NCBI RefSeq assembly: GCF_902459735.1
Contig: NZ_CABPRV010000008.1
Coordinates: 124,001-188,000, forward strand
Reading direction: 5' to 3'
Origin: Pandoraea capi
GTDB lineage: Bacteria > Pseudomonadota > Gammaproteobacteria > Burkholderiales > Burkholderiaceae
DNA length: 64,000 nt
Shown one piece after another: positions 50,956-59,654 of this stretch (positions are counted from its first letter, which is position 1; each line of letters opens with the position of its first letter). A program made the translations under genes and the position numbers. The notes beneath the pieces were generated by a model, which saw nothing but the letters and a program-made list of their open reading frames with translations, searched no databases and had not been told where the DNA came from.

Positions 50956-53603
50956 GCGATTCTTCTTTGCGGCTGGCATCGCAATCCTCGCCGGTGTCGG
51001 CAACGACGGGGCGCCGGTCGTCGCGCGACGCTCGCGACGGTCTGGCCCTCGGCGCCGCACTCGCTGTCGCGCTGCTGGCGATGGCCGGTGCCGCCTGCGT
51101 GGTGAACGGTTACTTCGTCGTGGTGATCGCCGGCGTCGCCCTGCTCGCCATCTGCGGCGTCGGTCTGAATCTGTTACTCGGACTCACGGGGCAGGTGTCG
51201 TTCGGCCACGTCGGGTTCTATGCCATCGGCGCCTATGCGGTGGCGACTCTGACCACGCAGGCGGGCTGGCCGTTCTGGCCGGCATGGCTCGCGGGGGGTG
51301 TGATCGCGGCACTCACCGGCGGTCTGCTGGCGCTCCCCGCGCTGCGTGTGCGCGGGCCGGGACTGGCCATGGTGACGATCGCCTTCGGGTTCATCGTGGA
51401 GCACGGCGCGGTCGAGTGGCGCGGTCTGACGGGCGGTCAGAACGGGTTGATGGGCGTGATGCCGCCGGGCATCTTCGGTATCGCAGGCAGCGAACGTGTC
51501 GTCGCCGTCGCCGCGCTGGCGGTGCTTGCGGTGGCGTTGCTGGTCTACGCACGCGTGTCTCGTGGTGCCTGGGGGGCCGCCATGCGCGCCGTGCGCGACA
51601 GCGAAACGGCAGCGGCCTCGATCGGGGTCAATCCCCTGGTCGTGAAGGCGGTAGCGTTCGCGTTCTCCGCCGCACTGGCGGGTCTCGCAGGCGGTCTCTT
51701 CGCGCCGTTGCAGGGCATGGTCACGCCGGGCATGTTCTCCTTCCTGCAATCGATCCTGTTCGTCCTCGTCGTGATGATCGGTGGCGCGGGCACGATTGCC
51801 GGGCCGGTCGTCGGCGCGGTGATCGTCGGACTGCTGCCCGAATTTCTCGCGAGCCTGGAGAACCTGCGTCTGCTGTGTTTCGGCGTATTGCTGCTGGTCG
51901 TGTTGTGGGGGGCGCCCAATGGCGTGATCGGTGTGCTCGGGAAATGGTGGACGTCGCGGCGCGGTGGCCCGTCGGACGACAGGGATGTCGGCGTGACGTC
52001 GGCATTGACCTTGCCGGTGCTGGCAACGTCACAACGCAAAGGCCTTGCCGCGCATGGTCTGGCGATGACGTTCGGTGGCGTGAAAGCCGTTGCCGATCTC
52101 TCCTTCGAACTGCCGCCCGCACAGGTGACAAGCCTGATCGGCCCGAACGGGGCCGGCAAGTCGACCGTCCTCAATATGCTCTCGGGCTTCTATCGGCCGC
52201 TGTCGGGCACCCGCGCGCTGGGCACAGACGATCTCCCGGCCAAGGGCGCCTGCGACAGCGCACGGCACGGCGTAGCGCGCACGTATCAGACGTCGCAACT
52301 GTTCGGCGGCATGAGCGTGCTCGATAACGTGACGCTGGCGTTGAGCGCAGGGCGGCTTGGCGGGTTGCTCGGCGTCGCGCGCATGCAGGGCAAGGCGCAC
52401 CGCGACGAGGCACGAGCGCTGCTGCGGGCGTGCGGCTATCACGGCGACGTCGATCTGATGGCCGCCGATCTCGCGCACGTCGACCGACGTCTCGTGGAGA
52501 TCGCACGGGCGCTGGCAACGCGCCCGAGTGTGTTGCTGCTCGATGAACCCGCCGCCGGGCTGTCGACGCAGGACAAGGCGCAACTGGGCAGATTGCTGCG
52601 GCAAATCGCGGAGAGCGGCGTGGCCGTCGGTCTCGTCGAACACGATATGTCGCTGGTGATGGGCGTGTCGGACGGGATCGTCGTGATCGACGCGGGGCGC
52701 TTCCTCGCGCAAGGCACGCCGACGGCGATTCGTCACGACGAGCGCGTGCGGCAGGCGTATCTCGGTGCCGCCGCGACACCGGTGGCGGACGCAGCGCAGA
52801 CCGACACACCGGACGAGCCGATCGAACGAAGTGCATCGACCTCGCCCGAAGTCCTCGGCGTTGGCAAACTGACGGCGGGCTATGGCGCAGCGCCGGTACT
52901 GCACGACGTCTCGATTCAGGTGCGTGACGGTGAACTCGTCGCGCTGCTCGGCGCCAACGGCGCGGGCAAGTCGACCCTCATGCGGGCGCTGGCCGGACTG
53001 CATCGCCCGGTGAGCGGCGGCATCACGTTCAACGGGCGCGACCTGTCGCGTCTGGAGGCTGCGAAGATCGCCGCATTGGGGGTCGTGCTCGTGCCTGAGG
53101 GACGTCAGGTCTTCCCGGAGCTTACCGTGCTCGATAACCTGCGGCTCGGCGCATTTCCGTGCGGGCGTCTGCCACGCGCGGCGCTCGACGCCCGCATCGA
53201 ACAGATGTTCTCGCGCTATCCGCGTCTTCGAGAACGTCAGCACCAGCGGGCAGGGCTGCTCTCCGGCGGCGAGCAACAAATGTTGGCGATTGCCCGGGCG
53301 TTGATGTCGTCGCCTCGCGTGCTGCTGCTCGACGAACCCTCGCTCGGCCTCGCCCCGAAGGTCATCGCCGAGTTGTTCGCGTCGCTCGACGCCTTGCGAC
53401 GCGAATCGCTGTCGATGCTGCTCGTCGATCAGATGGCTACCATGGCCCTGTCGATTGCCGACCGGGGATACGTGCTCGAAGAGGGGCGTGTGACGGTGGG
53501 CGGCCCGGCGAGCGAGCTGGCGGGCGATGCGCGTCTCGCAGCAGCGTATCTTGGCGGCGGGCACGAAGCAGACGTCTCAGGCATGGCAGGAGCGGCGGCA
53601 TGA
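50952..53603 (+). CDS. Triple fusion: LivM permease + LivG ATPase + LivF ATPase
   Basis: 883 residues in one uninterrupted frame. Residues about 30-330 are a LivM permease (GLNLLLGLTGQVSFGHVGFYAIGAYAVATL); about 362-610 a LivG ATPase (Walker A GPNGAGKS at 397-404, Walker B VLLLDEPAAGL, switch LVEHDMS); about 640-870 a LivF ATPase (Walker A GANGAGKS near 668, VPEGRQVFPEL, LLSGGEQQM, VLLLDEPSLGL). In LivG the usual LPYGxQR segment is LAHVDRRLVEIARAL. The linkers are Ser/Thr/Asp-rich. Normally these are three proteins. The complex would then be LivH plus this chain plus the binding protein. Confidence 0.9.
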   Translation: MSDSSLRLASQSSPVSATTGRRSSRDARDGLALGAALAVALLAMAGAACVVNGYFVVVIAGVALLAICGVGLNLLLGLTGQVSFGHVGFYAIGAYAVATLTTQAGWPFWPAWLAGGVIAALTGGLLALPALRVRGPGLAMVTIAFGFIVEHGAVEWRGLTGGQNGLMGVMPPGIFGIAGSERVVAVAALAVLAVALLVYARVSRGAWGAAMRAVRDSETAAASIGVNPLVVKAVAFAFSAALAGLAGGLFAPLQGMVTPGMFSFLQSILFVLVVMIGGAGTIAGPVVGAVIVGLLPEFLASLENLRLLCFGVLLLVVLWGAPNGVIGVLGKWWTSRRGGPSDDRDVGVTSALTLPVLATSQRKGLAAHGLAMTFGGVKAVADLSFELPPAQVTSLIGPNGAGKSTVLNMLSGFYRPLSGTRALGTDDLPAKGACDSARHGVARTYQTSQLFGGMSVLDNVTLALSAGRLGGLLGVARMQGKAHRDEARALLRACGYHGDVDLMAADLAHVDRRLVEIARALATRPSVLLLDEPAAGLSTQDKAQLGRLLRQIAESGVAVGLVEHDMSLVMGVSDGIVVIDAGRFLAQGTPTAIRHDERVRQAYLGAAATPVADAAQTDTPDEPIERSASTSPEVLGVGKLTAGYGAAPVLHDVSIQVRDGELVALLGANGAGKSTLMRALAGLHRPVSGGITFNGRDLSRLEAAKIAALGVVLVPEGRQVFPELTVLDNLRLGAFPCGRLPRAALDARIEQMFSRYPRLRERQHQRAGLLSGGEQQMLAIARALMSSPRVLLLDEPSLGLAPKVIAELFASLDALRRESLSMLLVDQMATMALSIADRGYVLEEGRVTVGGPASELAGDARLAAAYLGGGHEADVSGMAGAAA

Positions 53604-55249
53604 CAGCGCGCGACGAAGTCCCCATCGGGTTGACGGCATCGACGGGATCCGCGAGCGGGCGCGCCGGACTGGTGACGAGTCCGCAAACGCTGGCCAGCGC
53701 CGCCGGTCGCGACGTGCTGCAACAAGGCGGCAACGCCATCGAAGCCGCGATCGCCATTGCGGCGATGCTGTGCGTGACGATGCCGCATTTCACCGGGCTG
53801 GGTGGCGACGGCTTCTGGCTGGTCGCCGACGGCACGTCAGACGCCGCAGCACCGCTCGCCATCTCCGGTATCGGGCAAGCGGCACGACATCTGCCACCGG
53901 CCTTGTGTCGGGGCGATGCGATCCCCGTGCGCGGGCCGGCTTCCACATTGACGACGGCAGCCACGGTCGCTGCATGGGAGGCCGCTTACCGGGTGAGCCG
54001 CGAACAATGGGGCGGCACGTTGACATGGGCCGCCCTGCTTGCACCTGCCATTGCAGCAGCCGAAGACGGCTTCCCCACCAGTCGCTCGCAGGACTTCTGG
54101 TACACGTATCGTGCCGACGAGATGCGCGACGCGTCGACATGGCATGGCTTCGCGCCGACATTCCTGCCAGACGGTCGCGCACCGGCCGCCGGGCAACGGT
54201 TTCGGCAGCCAGCGTTGGCGTCGACATTACGACAACTCGCCGACAGCGGGCCACGAGAATTCTACGAAGGTGAGCTGGCCGCGCGTCTGGCCGACGGCTT
54301 GCAGTCGGCAGGCTCACCACTCACGCGAGAAGACCTCGCCGCCACACGCGTGCACGTCTCGCCCGCACTCATGATGCCCTATGGCGACGGTGCGCTGGCG
54401 ACACTGCCCCCGCCCACACAAGGCGTGACGACACTCCAGATCATGGGGATCGTCGCGCGTCTTGGCCTGAAGGACTGCCCGCATGGCAGCGCGACGTACT
54501 ACCACCGTCTGGTCGAGGCGGTGAAACAGGCGTTCCTCGATCGCGACCGATACGTCGCCGATCCGGCATTCGTGGACGTGCCACTCACGACGATGTTGTC
54601 GGACGAACATCTTCGTGCAGCGGCCTCGCGCATCGACGATCACAAGGCACTCGAATGGCCCCATCGGTTTCGCGAAGGCGATACCGTGTACTTCGCCGCG
54701 ACGGATGCAGCCGGTCGCGCCGTCAGCGTGTTGCAGACGATCTATTTCGACTGGGGCAGCGGTGTGATGGCCGGAGATACCGGTGTGCTGTGGCACAACC
54801 GCGGGGCCGCATTCCGGCCCTCCGGCAGCGCTCACCCCAATGCCCTGATGCCCGGCAAGCGGCCGTTCCACACGCTCAATCCCGGCATGTACCTCAAGCA
54901 CGGCCGGGCACGGTTGCTCTACGGGACGCAGGGTGCAGACGGTCAGCCGCAGACGCTGAGCGCCTTGCTCACACGACTGATCGACTACGGGATGACGCCG
55001 CACGAGGCGCTATCGCATCCTCGCTTCCTGCTGGGCAGGACGTTCTCCGACAGCCGGGACAACCTCAAGCTGGAGAGCGACGCCGGGGAGTCCGTCTTCG
55101 AGGCGCTGACTGAACTCGGGCACCTTCTGGCGCCGTTGCCCCGTCACAGTCCGCTCGCCGGTCAGGCCGGTGTCATTGCCATCGCCGACGACGGCCTCGC
55201 TACCGGCGCACACGACCCGCGCAGCGACGGGGCCGCGATGGCGGCGTAG
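53600..55249 (+). CDS. Gamma-glutamyltransferase family Ntn hydrolase
   Basis: 549 residues. N-terminal part LVTSPQTLASAAGRDVLQQGGNAIEAAIAIAAMLCVTMPHFTGLGGDGFWLV is the GGT pattern. The self-cleavage and nucleophile Thr is in GDTVYFAATDAAGRAVS (normally DTTHFSVVD), followed by TIYFDWGSGV and the pocket region. No signal peptide is seen, unlike periplasmic GGT, so it probably acts in the cytoplasm on the imported compound, perhaps as an acylase. ATGA overlap with the fused ABC gene couples it to the importer. Confidence 0.85.
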   Translation: MTARDEVPIGLTASTGSASGRAGLVTSPQTLASAAGRDVLQQGGNAIEAAIAIAAMLCVTMPHFTGLGGDGFWLVADGTSDAAAPLAISGIGQAARHLPPALCRGDAIPVRGPASTLTTAATVAAWEAAYRVSREQWGGTLTWAALLAPAIAAAEDGFPTSRSQDFWYTYRADEMRDASTWHGFAPTFLPDGRAPAAGQRFRQPALASTLRQLADSGPREFYEGELAARLADGLQSAGSPLTREDLAATRVHVSPALMMPYGDGALATLPPPTQGVTTLQIMGIVARLGLKDCPHGSATYYHRLVEAVKQAFLDRDRYVADPAFVDVPLTTMLSDEHLRAAASRIDDHKALEWPHRFREGDTVYFAATDAAGRAVSVLQTIYFDWGSGVMAGDTGVLWHNRGAAFRPSGSAHPNALMPGKRPFHTLNPGMYLKHGRARLLYGTQGADGQPQTLSALLTRLIDYGMTPHEALSHPRFLLGRTFSDSRDNLKLESDAGESVFEALTELGHLLAPLPRHSPLAGQAGVIAIADDGLATGAHDPRSDGAAMAA

Positions 55250-55261
55250 TCTGCGGGTGTA

Positions 55262-55287
55262 TCCGAACGGCTCGCGCACCGTTCGGA
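55262..55287. terminator. Hairpin between convergent genes
   Basis: TCCGAACGG and CCGTTCGGA form perfect 9-bp arms around 8 bases, between the GGT-like gene and the small gene at 55297. No T-run. Confidence 0.5.
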
Positions 55288-55296
55288 CAGACCGGA

Positions 55297-55563
55297 TCAG
55301 GCGCGATGCTTGCCGGGGTTGCCAAGGCTGCCCAGGGCGGCCTTCTGACCAAACCCCAGCAACCATTTTTCCGCGTAGCTTTGCCCGTGGGCGCGGGCAT
55401 CGCTGCGCGTCGCAAACACCTGGCCGTAGAGCTCCTGGCGATGGCACGACTCTCGGGATCCAATGCGCCGCACCACCACGTCGGCACGATAACGCCCGTC
55501 TCGAAGCGGGATCGAAAAGACAGTCACGTGGAAATCGCCCGTCACATACTCATGCTCTGGCAT
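55297..55563 (-). CDS. Small conserved hypothetical protein
   Basis: 88 residues. VFSIPLRDGRYRADVVVRRIGSRESCHRQELYGQVFATRSDARAHGQSYAEKWL has the look of a small soluble alpha/beta protein family common in Burkholderiales genomes, but I can assign no function. GAGGGGG about seven bases before the ATG supports translation. Single gene, convergent with the GGT-like gene. Confidence 0.7.
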   Translation of the reverse strand: MPEHEYVTGDFHVTVFSIPLRDGRYRADVVVRRIGSRESCHRQELYGQVFATRSDARAHGQSYAEKWLLGFGQKAALGSLGNPGKHRA

Positions 55564-55975
55564 ACGTTTTCCCCCTCGAACATCGCATCTAAGAACGACT
55601 TCTCCCTACTGCGCTGCCAGCATCGCGCTGACACCCGTCCGAGCGCCCCCCTCCCGCCCGTCAGTCCGTTGACGACCTTCGATTACTCCGGATTCTAGTC
55701 AATACCGCATACAGGTCAATATTGACCGACGATCGACCGTCCTGAGCGCGCCGTCCCACCCGGATCGCTTCGCCCCCAAACGTTTCCTGCCATCGCGCCG
55801 TTGCCTGCCGATGATCCACAGATCGTGGACGATCGGTGTACACCCCGGCCGTTGTTCCTCCCCTCGCTGCGCCGTATCGTCCATCCACGGTGTTGCCCCG
55901 TCGTCTGCCCGGCAGGCAAACGGCGCGCAACGGCGCTTTGGATTGACAAGGATTCGGAAGACACGAGGATTGAGC
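55564..55975. other. Non-coding gap before the enolase-superfamily gene
   Basis: About 410 bases with no convincing gene. It includes the palindrome at 55714-55727 and two GTCAATA direct repeats. Open frames through it are GC artefacts of the downstream gene. Confidence 0.5.
55714..55727. promoter_or_regulatory. Palindrome upstream of the enolase-superfamily gene
   Basis: GGTCAATATTGACC, perfect over 14 bp; a further GTCAATA lies 16 bases to its left. About 250 bases before the start at 55976. Probably a GntR- or LysR-type site. Confidence 0.45.
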
Positions 55976-57130
55976 ATGAAAATTGAATCGGTTGAGATCA
56001 TCCCGCTCGACATGGCACTGGAGGAAGTGTTCAAGGGCGGCACGTATCAGGTGGCGTCGCGCCCGACGATCGTCACACGCGTGTATCTGGAAAACGGCAT
56101 CGTCGGGGAAAGCTACGGTGGCGACGAGTTCCACACGCAGACCGAGATCGTCAACGTCGTACGCGAACATCTGTCGCCCCTGCTCATCGGTCAGGACGTT
56201 CGCGACTTCCAGCGACTCTGGGAGGCGATGTTCCATGTGAACGTGGATCTGGGCAATCGCGGGCTGCACCAGTTGGACATGCATCCGCGCGGCATCCTGC
56301 TGCAGGCCGTAAGCTGTCTCGACAACGCCATGTGGGACGCCCGCGGCAAGCTTTACGACACGCCGGTCTACAAGCTGCTCGGCGGCGTGCGGGACCGCGT
56401 GCCGGTCATCTCCATCGGTGGGTACTATCCGAAGGATGGCAAGGATTCATGCGTTGCCATCGCCGAGGAAGTGGCGATGGTGCGCGAGACCGGTTGCATC
56501 GGCATCAAGATGAAAGTCGGCCGCGCGTCGCTGGAAGAGGATCTGGAGCGCGTGCGCGCAGCTCGCCGCGCCGGCGGCAAGGACTTCGTGGTGACGGTCG
56601 ATGCCAATCAGGGCTGGGACCCGCTCGACGCCGTCAAATTCTGCGTCGCCATGGAGAAGGCAGACCTCGACGTGCGATGGATGGAAGAACCCGTGAAGTG
56701 GTATGACCAGACCGACGGCCTGGCGCTTCTCGCCATGAAGACGTCGATTCCGGTCAACGTCGGTCAGGGCGAGATCACCGGCCGCGCATGCCGCGACCTC
56801 ATCACCAAAGGCCATGTGTCCATCCTGAACCTCGACTGCACGCTGTGCGGCGGTGTGACCGAATGGCAGCGCGTTGCCGACATGGCCAAGCTGATGAACG
56901 TGGAGATGGCGCACCACGAAGAGCCGCAAGTCGCCGTCCACCTGATCGCGGCCAATCCGCACGCGCTGTTCGTCGAGATCTTCGCCAACAAGGTGCGCGA
57001 CCCGCTGCTGTGGCAGTTGCCCGACGGTTTCCCGGAAATTCGCGACGGCTACATGACGGTGCCGCAAGGTCCGGGCTTCGGTATCCGTCTCAAGCCGGAG
57101 GTGATCGAGCAATACCGCATCGATCGCTGA
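55976..57130 (+). CDS. Mandelate racemase/muconate lactonizing enzyme family protein (sugar-acid dehydratase type)
   Basis: 384 residues, enolase superfamily. Catalytic set: Lys178 and Lys180 (GIKMKVG), metal ligands Asp209 (VDANQGW), Glu237 (WMEEPV) and Glu266 (GQGEIT), and His313 in MAHHEEPQ. The capping domain starts VFKGGTYQV. This residue set fits dehydration or racemisation of an acid; the specific substrate cannot be read. It lacks the mdlA-specific features, so it is not a second mandelate racemase. GAGG eight bases before the ATG at 55976. Followed by an ACS carrier gene 96 bp later. Confidence 0.87.
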   Translation: MKIESVEIIPLDMALEEVFKGGTYQVASRPTIVTRVYLENGIVGESYGGDEFHTQTEIVNVVREHLSPLLIGQDVRDFQRLWEAMFHVNVDLGNRGLHQLDMHPRGILLQAVSCLDNAMWDARGKLYDTPVYKLLGGVRDRVPVISIGGYYPKDGKDSCVAIAEEVAMVRETGCIGIKMKVGRASLEEDLERVRAARRAGGKDFVVTVDANQGWDPLDAVKFCVAMEKADLDVRWMEEPVKWYDQTDGLALLAMKTSIPVNVGQGEITGRACRDLITKGHVSILNLDCTLCGGVTEWQRVADMAKLMNVEMAHHEEPQVAVHLIAANPHALFVEIFANKVRDPLLWQLPDGFPEIRDGYMTVPQGPGFGIRLKPEVIEQYRIDR

Positions 57131-57226
57131 TCTGCGCGACAGATCGACGGCACCCCTCGACAATACGAACAAAACAACAGGGGCGCGCGCGGTTCAGGCG
57201 CGCCTCGTCAGCAGGAGACACGCAGT

Positions 57227-58522
57227 ATGAATTCGTCTGTTCCCAATGGGGAGGGAATCGCGCGGGAGCGCTGGTTCATCATCCTTCCGGCCACCTTCAT
57301 CATGTACACGATCTCGTTCTTCGATCGTGCCAACATGGGCATGGCGCTGCCCCACATCACGCAGGAGCTTGGCCTCTCGCCGATTCAGGCGGGCTGGATC
57401 GGTGCAGCGTTCGCGTGGGGCTACGCGGTCACCCAACTTGGCGGCGGCATCATCGCGCTGCTGTTCAATCCCCGGCGACTGATCGGCGTTGCGCTGCTGC
57501 TGTTCGGGCTGGCGGCCGTCGCCACCGGGTTTGCGCGGACCTACCATGAGCTGGTCGCCTTGCGCGTGCTGCTCGGGCTGGCCGAGGGGCCCATCTACGC
57601 GGCCGTTTCGCTGTTCCTCGCGCAATGGTTCGTGAAGGCCGAGCGAGGCCGGGCGTTCGGCATCTGGAATCTCGCCATTCCGGCCGGCGGTTTTCTCGCA
57701 GGCCCGATTTCCGGCGCGATTCTCGCCCATTACGACTGGCGCGTCATGATGATCGCCGAGGGCCTGCCCGCCTGGATCTTCTGCGCGATCTGGTTCCTTG
57801 CGATCCCGCGTAGCCTCGAAAGCGCGCGCTGGCTGTCGCAAACCGATCGCCAATGGCTGCAACGTGAGCTGAACGCCGAACAGGCGTCGCACAAGAAGCC
57901 CGAAGTCGATCCGTGGTGGAGCGTGCTGACGGAACCGACGGTCTGGTTGCTGACGGCCGGCTTCGCACTGAACGGCATTCTGATGTACGGCGCGACGCTC
58001 TGGCTGCCGACGATCATGCGCACATACGGCACGCTCGGCGACTTCTATATCGGCGTGTTTTCGGGCCTGCCGTTCATCGCCTCGATGTTCGGGATCTTCT
58101 ACATCAGCCGACGCTCGGACAAACACGGGCAGGAACGTCGCTGGCATGCCGCGCTGCCGACCGCATTCACCGGTTTCGTGATGATCGGCGCAGCGCTGGT
58201 CCCCGCCAATCTCTACTACCTGCAAATCATCCTGTTCATGGTGCTGGGCTTCACGCTGAAGATGCTGAACCCGCTCGTGTTCGCCTGGCTCACGGAAATT
58301 CTGCCGACGCGCAAGGCGATTCCGGCAGTCGCCATTGTCAGCGGGGTGGGCAACCTCATCGGGCAGTCCGCCGGGCCGCTGCTGGTAGGTTACGTGAAGT
58401 CGGTGTCGAACAGCTTCGTGCCGTCGCTGCTGGTATTGGCCGCCTGCGCGATTCTCGGCGGCGTCGCCATCGCCATGTCGGGACGCAAGACGCCGCGAGA
58501 ACCCGCCGTCGTCACGGCCTGA
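57227..58522 (+). CDS. MFS transporter, anion:cation symporter (ACS) type
   Basis: 431 residues, about 12 membrane segments; loop YTISFFDRANMGMALPHITQELGLSPIQAGWIGAAFAWGYAVTQLGGG is the ACS hallmark. Encoded just after the enolase-superfamily gene on the same strand, so it most likely imports that enzyme's acid substrate. The start at 57227 follows AGGAGA. Confidence 0.88.
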   Translation: MNSSVPNGEGIARERWFIILPATFIMYTISFFDRANMGMALPHITQELGLSPIQAGWIGAAFAWGYAVTQLGGGIIALLFNPRRLIGVALLLFGLAAVATGFARTYHELVALRVLLGLAEGPIYAAVSLFLAQWFVKAERGRAFGIWNLAIPAGGFLAGPISGAILAHYDWRVMMIAEGLPAWIFCAIWFLAIPRSLESARWLSQTDRQWLQRELNAEQASHKKPEVDPWWSVLTEPTVWLLTAGFALNGILMYGATLWLPTIMRTYGTLGDFYIGVFSGLPFIASMFGIFYISRRSDKHGQERRWHAALPTAFTGFVMIGAALVPANLYYLQIILFMVLGFTLKMLNPLVFAWLTEILPTRKAIPAVAIVSGVGNLIGQSAGPLLVGYVKSVSNSFVPSLLVLAACAILGGVAIAMSGRKTPREPAVVTA

Positions 58523-58579
58523 GCGACACAGCCCTGTTTGATCGAGCTATCGACGGGGCTATCGACGAGGGAATCAGCA

Positions 58580-58605
58580 GAGGGTCAACGGTGACGTTGA
58601 CCCTC
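58580..58605. terminator. Hairpin between convergent MFS and LysR genes
   Basis: GAGGGTCAACG and CGTTGACCCTC form perfect 11-bp arms around GTGA. It lies between the convergent 3' ends and probably serves both. Confidence 0.65.
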
Positions 58606-58628
58606 CCCGCATTCCGGCATTCAGACAT

Positions 58629-59573
58629 TCAGGGCGACAGCGGCGCCGTGGCCTCGAATTCGCTGGCAAACCAGTTTTGCAGAAACTCCACGCACACGCG
58701 CACCTTGGCCGAGGCGGAAAGACGCGCCGTCGTCACCGCATAGATATCGGCAGGCCAGTCATATTCCGGCAGCACACGAATCAACTGCCCCTGCTGGAGG
58801 CTCTGCGCACAATCCCACGCCGATGCGCGCATGATGCCGTGCCCGCCCAACGCCCACGTCCAGATGATGTCGTTGTTGTTGGACGACAGCGAGCCGCCGA
58901 CCTTGATCGTTGCGACGTCCGCCTCAGCCTCTTTCCCTGCGGTCCTGTTTCGCAGCCGCCACGTGCCGAACGGCTGGTCTCGCTCGCGGAACACGAGGCA
59001 CGAATGCGTCAGCAGGTCGTCAGGCGTCTGCGGCATGCCACGGCGCGCCAGATAGTCGGCCGACGCGCACAGCACACGTGTGCTGGCCGCCAGTTTGTGC
59101 GCAATCAGATGGGGCTCCGACACCTTGCCGATGCGAATATCCAGGTCGATCGACTCCGCGATGAGATCCACCGGCCGGTCCATCACGATCAGCGAGATGT
59201 CCAGACGCGGGTATCGGCTCGATAGCTGCGAGAGCGCGGGCGCCAGCAGATTGCGTCCCAACCGGAAGCTTGAACTGATGCGCAGATCGCCACGCGGCTC
59301 GGTCTTGATGTCCGACACCGCGTCATGCATTTCCGTCGCCGCGTCGAGCATGTAGACGGACCACTTCAGAATCGCCTCGCCGTCCTCGGTCGGCGTCACC
59401 CGTCGCGACGTGCGATGCAACAGCGTCGCGCCCATCTCGCGCTCCAGCATGTGAATGCGCTTGCTGATATACGACGTCGACGCGCCAAGCTCGGTCGCCG
59501 TCTTGGCGAAGCTGCGCAGCCGGCAGACCACGCTGAAGATCTGCAAATCGCGAAGATCGGGGAAATTCTGCAT
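58629..59573 (-). CDS. LysR-family transcriptional regulator
   Basis: 314 residues. Helix-turn-helix in LQIFSVVCRLRSFAKTATELGASTSYISKRIHMLEREMGATLLHRTSRR; effector domain from about residue 95 (RGDLRISSSFRLGRNLLAPAL). Placed beside the ACS carrier and near the lacI gene, it may govern the first sugar-acid unit. Effector unknown. Confidence 0.88.
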   Translation of the reverse strand: MQNFPDLRDLQIFSVVCRLRSFAKTATELGASTSYISKRIHMLEREMGATLLHRTSRRVTPTEDGEAILKWSVYMLDAATEMHDAVSDIKTEPRGDLRISSSFRLGRNLLAPALSQLSSRYPRLDISLIVMDRPVDLIAESIDLDIRIGKVSEPHLIAHKLAASTRVLCASADYLARRGMPQTPDDLLTHSCLVFRERDQPFGTWRLRNRTAGKEAEADVATIKVGGSLSSNNNDIIWTWALGGHGIMRASAWDCAQSLQQGQLIRVLPEYDWPADIYAVTTARLSASAKVRVCVEFLQNWFASEFEATAPLSP

Positions 59574-59598
59574 GTTTATCCGGGAGTGCGTCGCTCAA

Positions 59599-59654
59599 CG
59601 AAGCTTTTAGCGAAGCTTTTAGCGAACCTTTTAGCGAACCTCTTAACGAACCTT
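59599..59654. repeat. 12-bp tandem repeat over the 3' end of the lacI gene
   Basis: Four full units and part of a fifth with consensus CGAA(G/C)CTTTTAG, from 59599. Read on the minus strand, in frame with lacI, each unit encodes (K/E)(V/L)R followed by a stop codon, so the gene's last codons and stop are repeated four more times in tandem. Confidence 0.85.

Noticed and set aside
55811-55975. 55-codon extension of the enolase-superfamily gene
   Set aside because: The ATG at 55976 has a ribosome-binding site and starts the known fold; the extension has no similarity.
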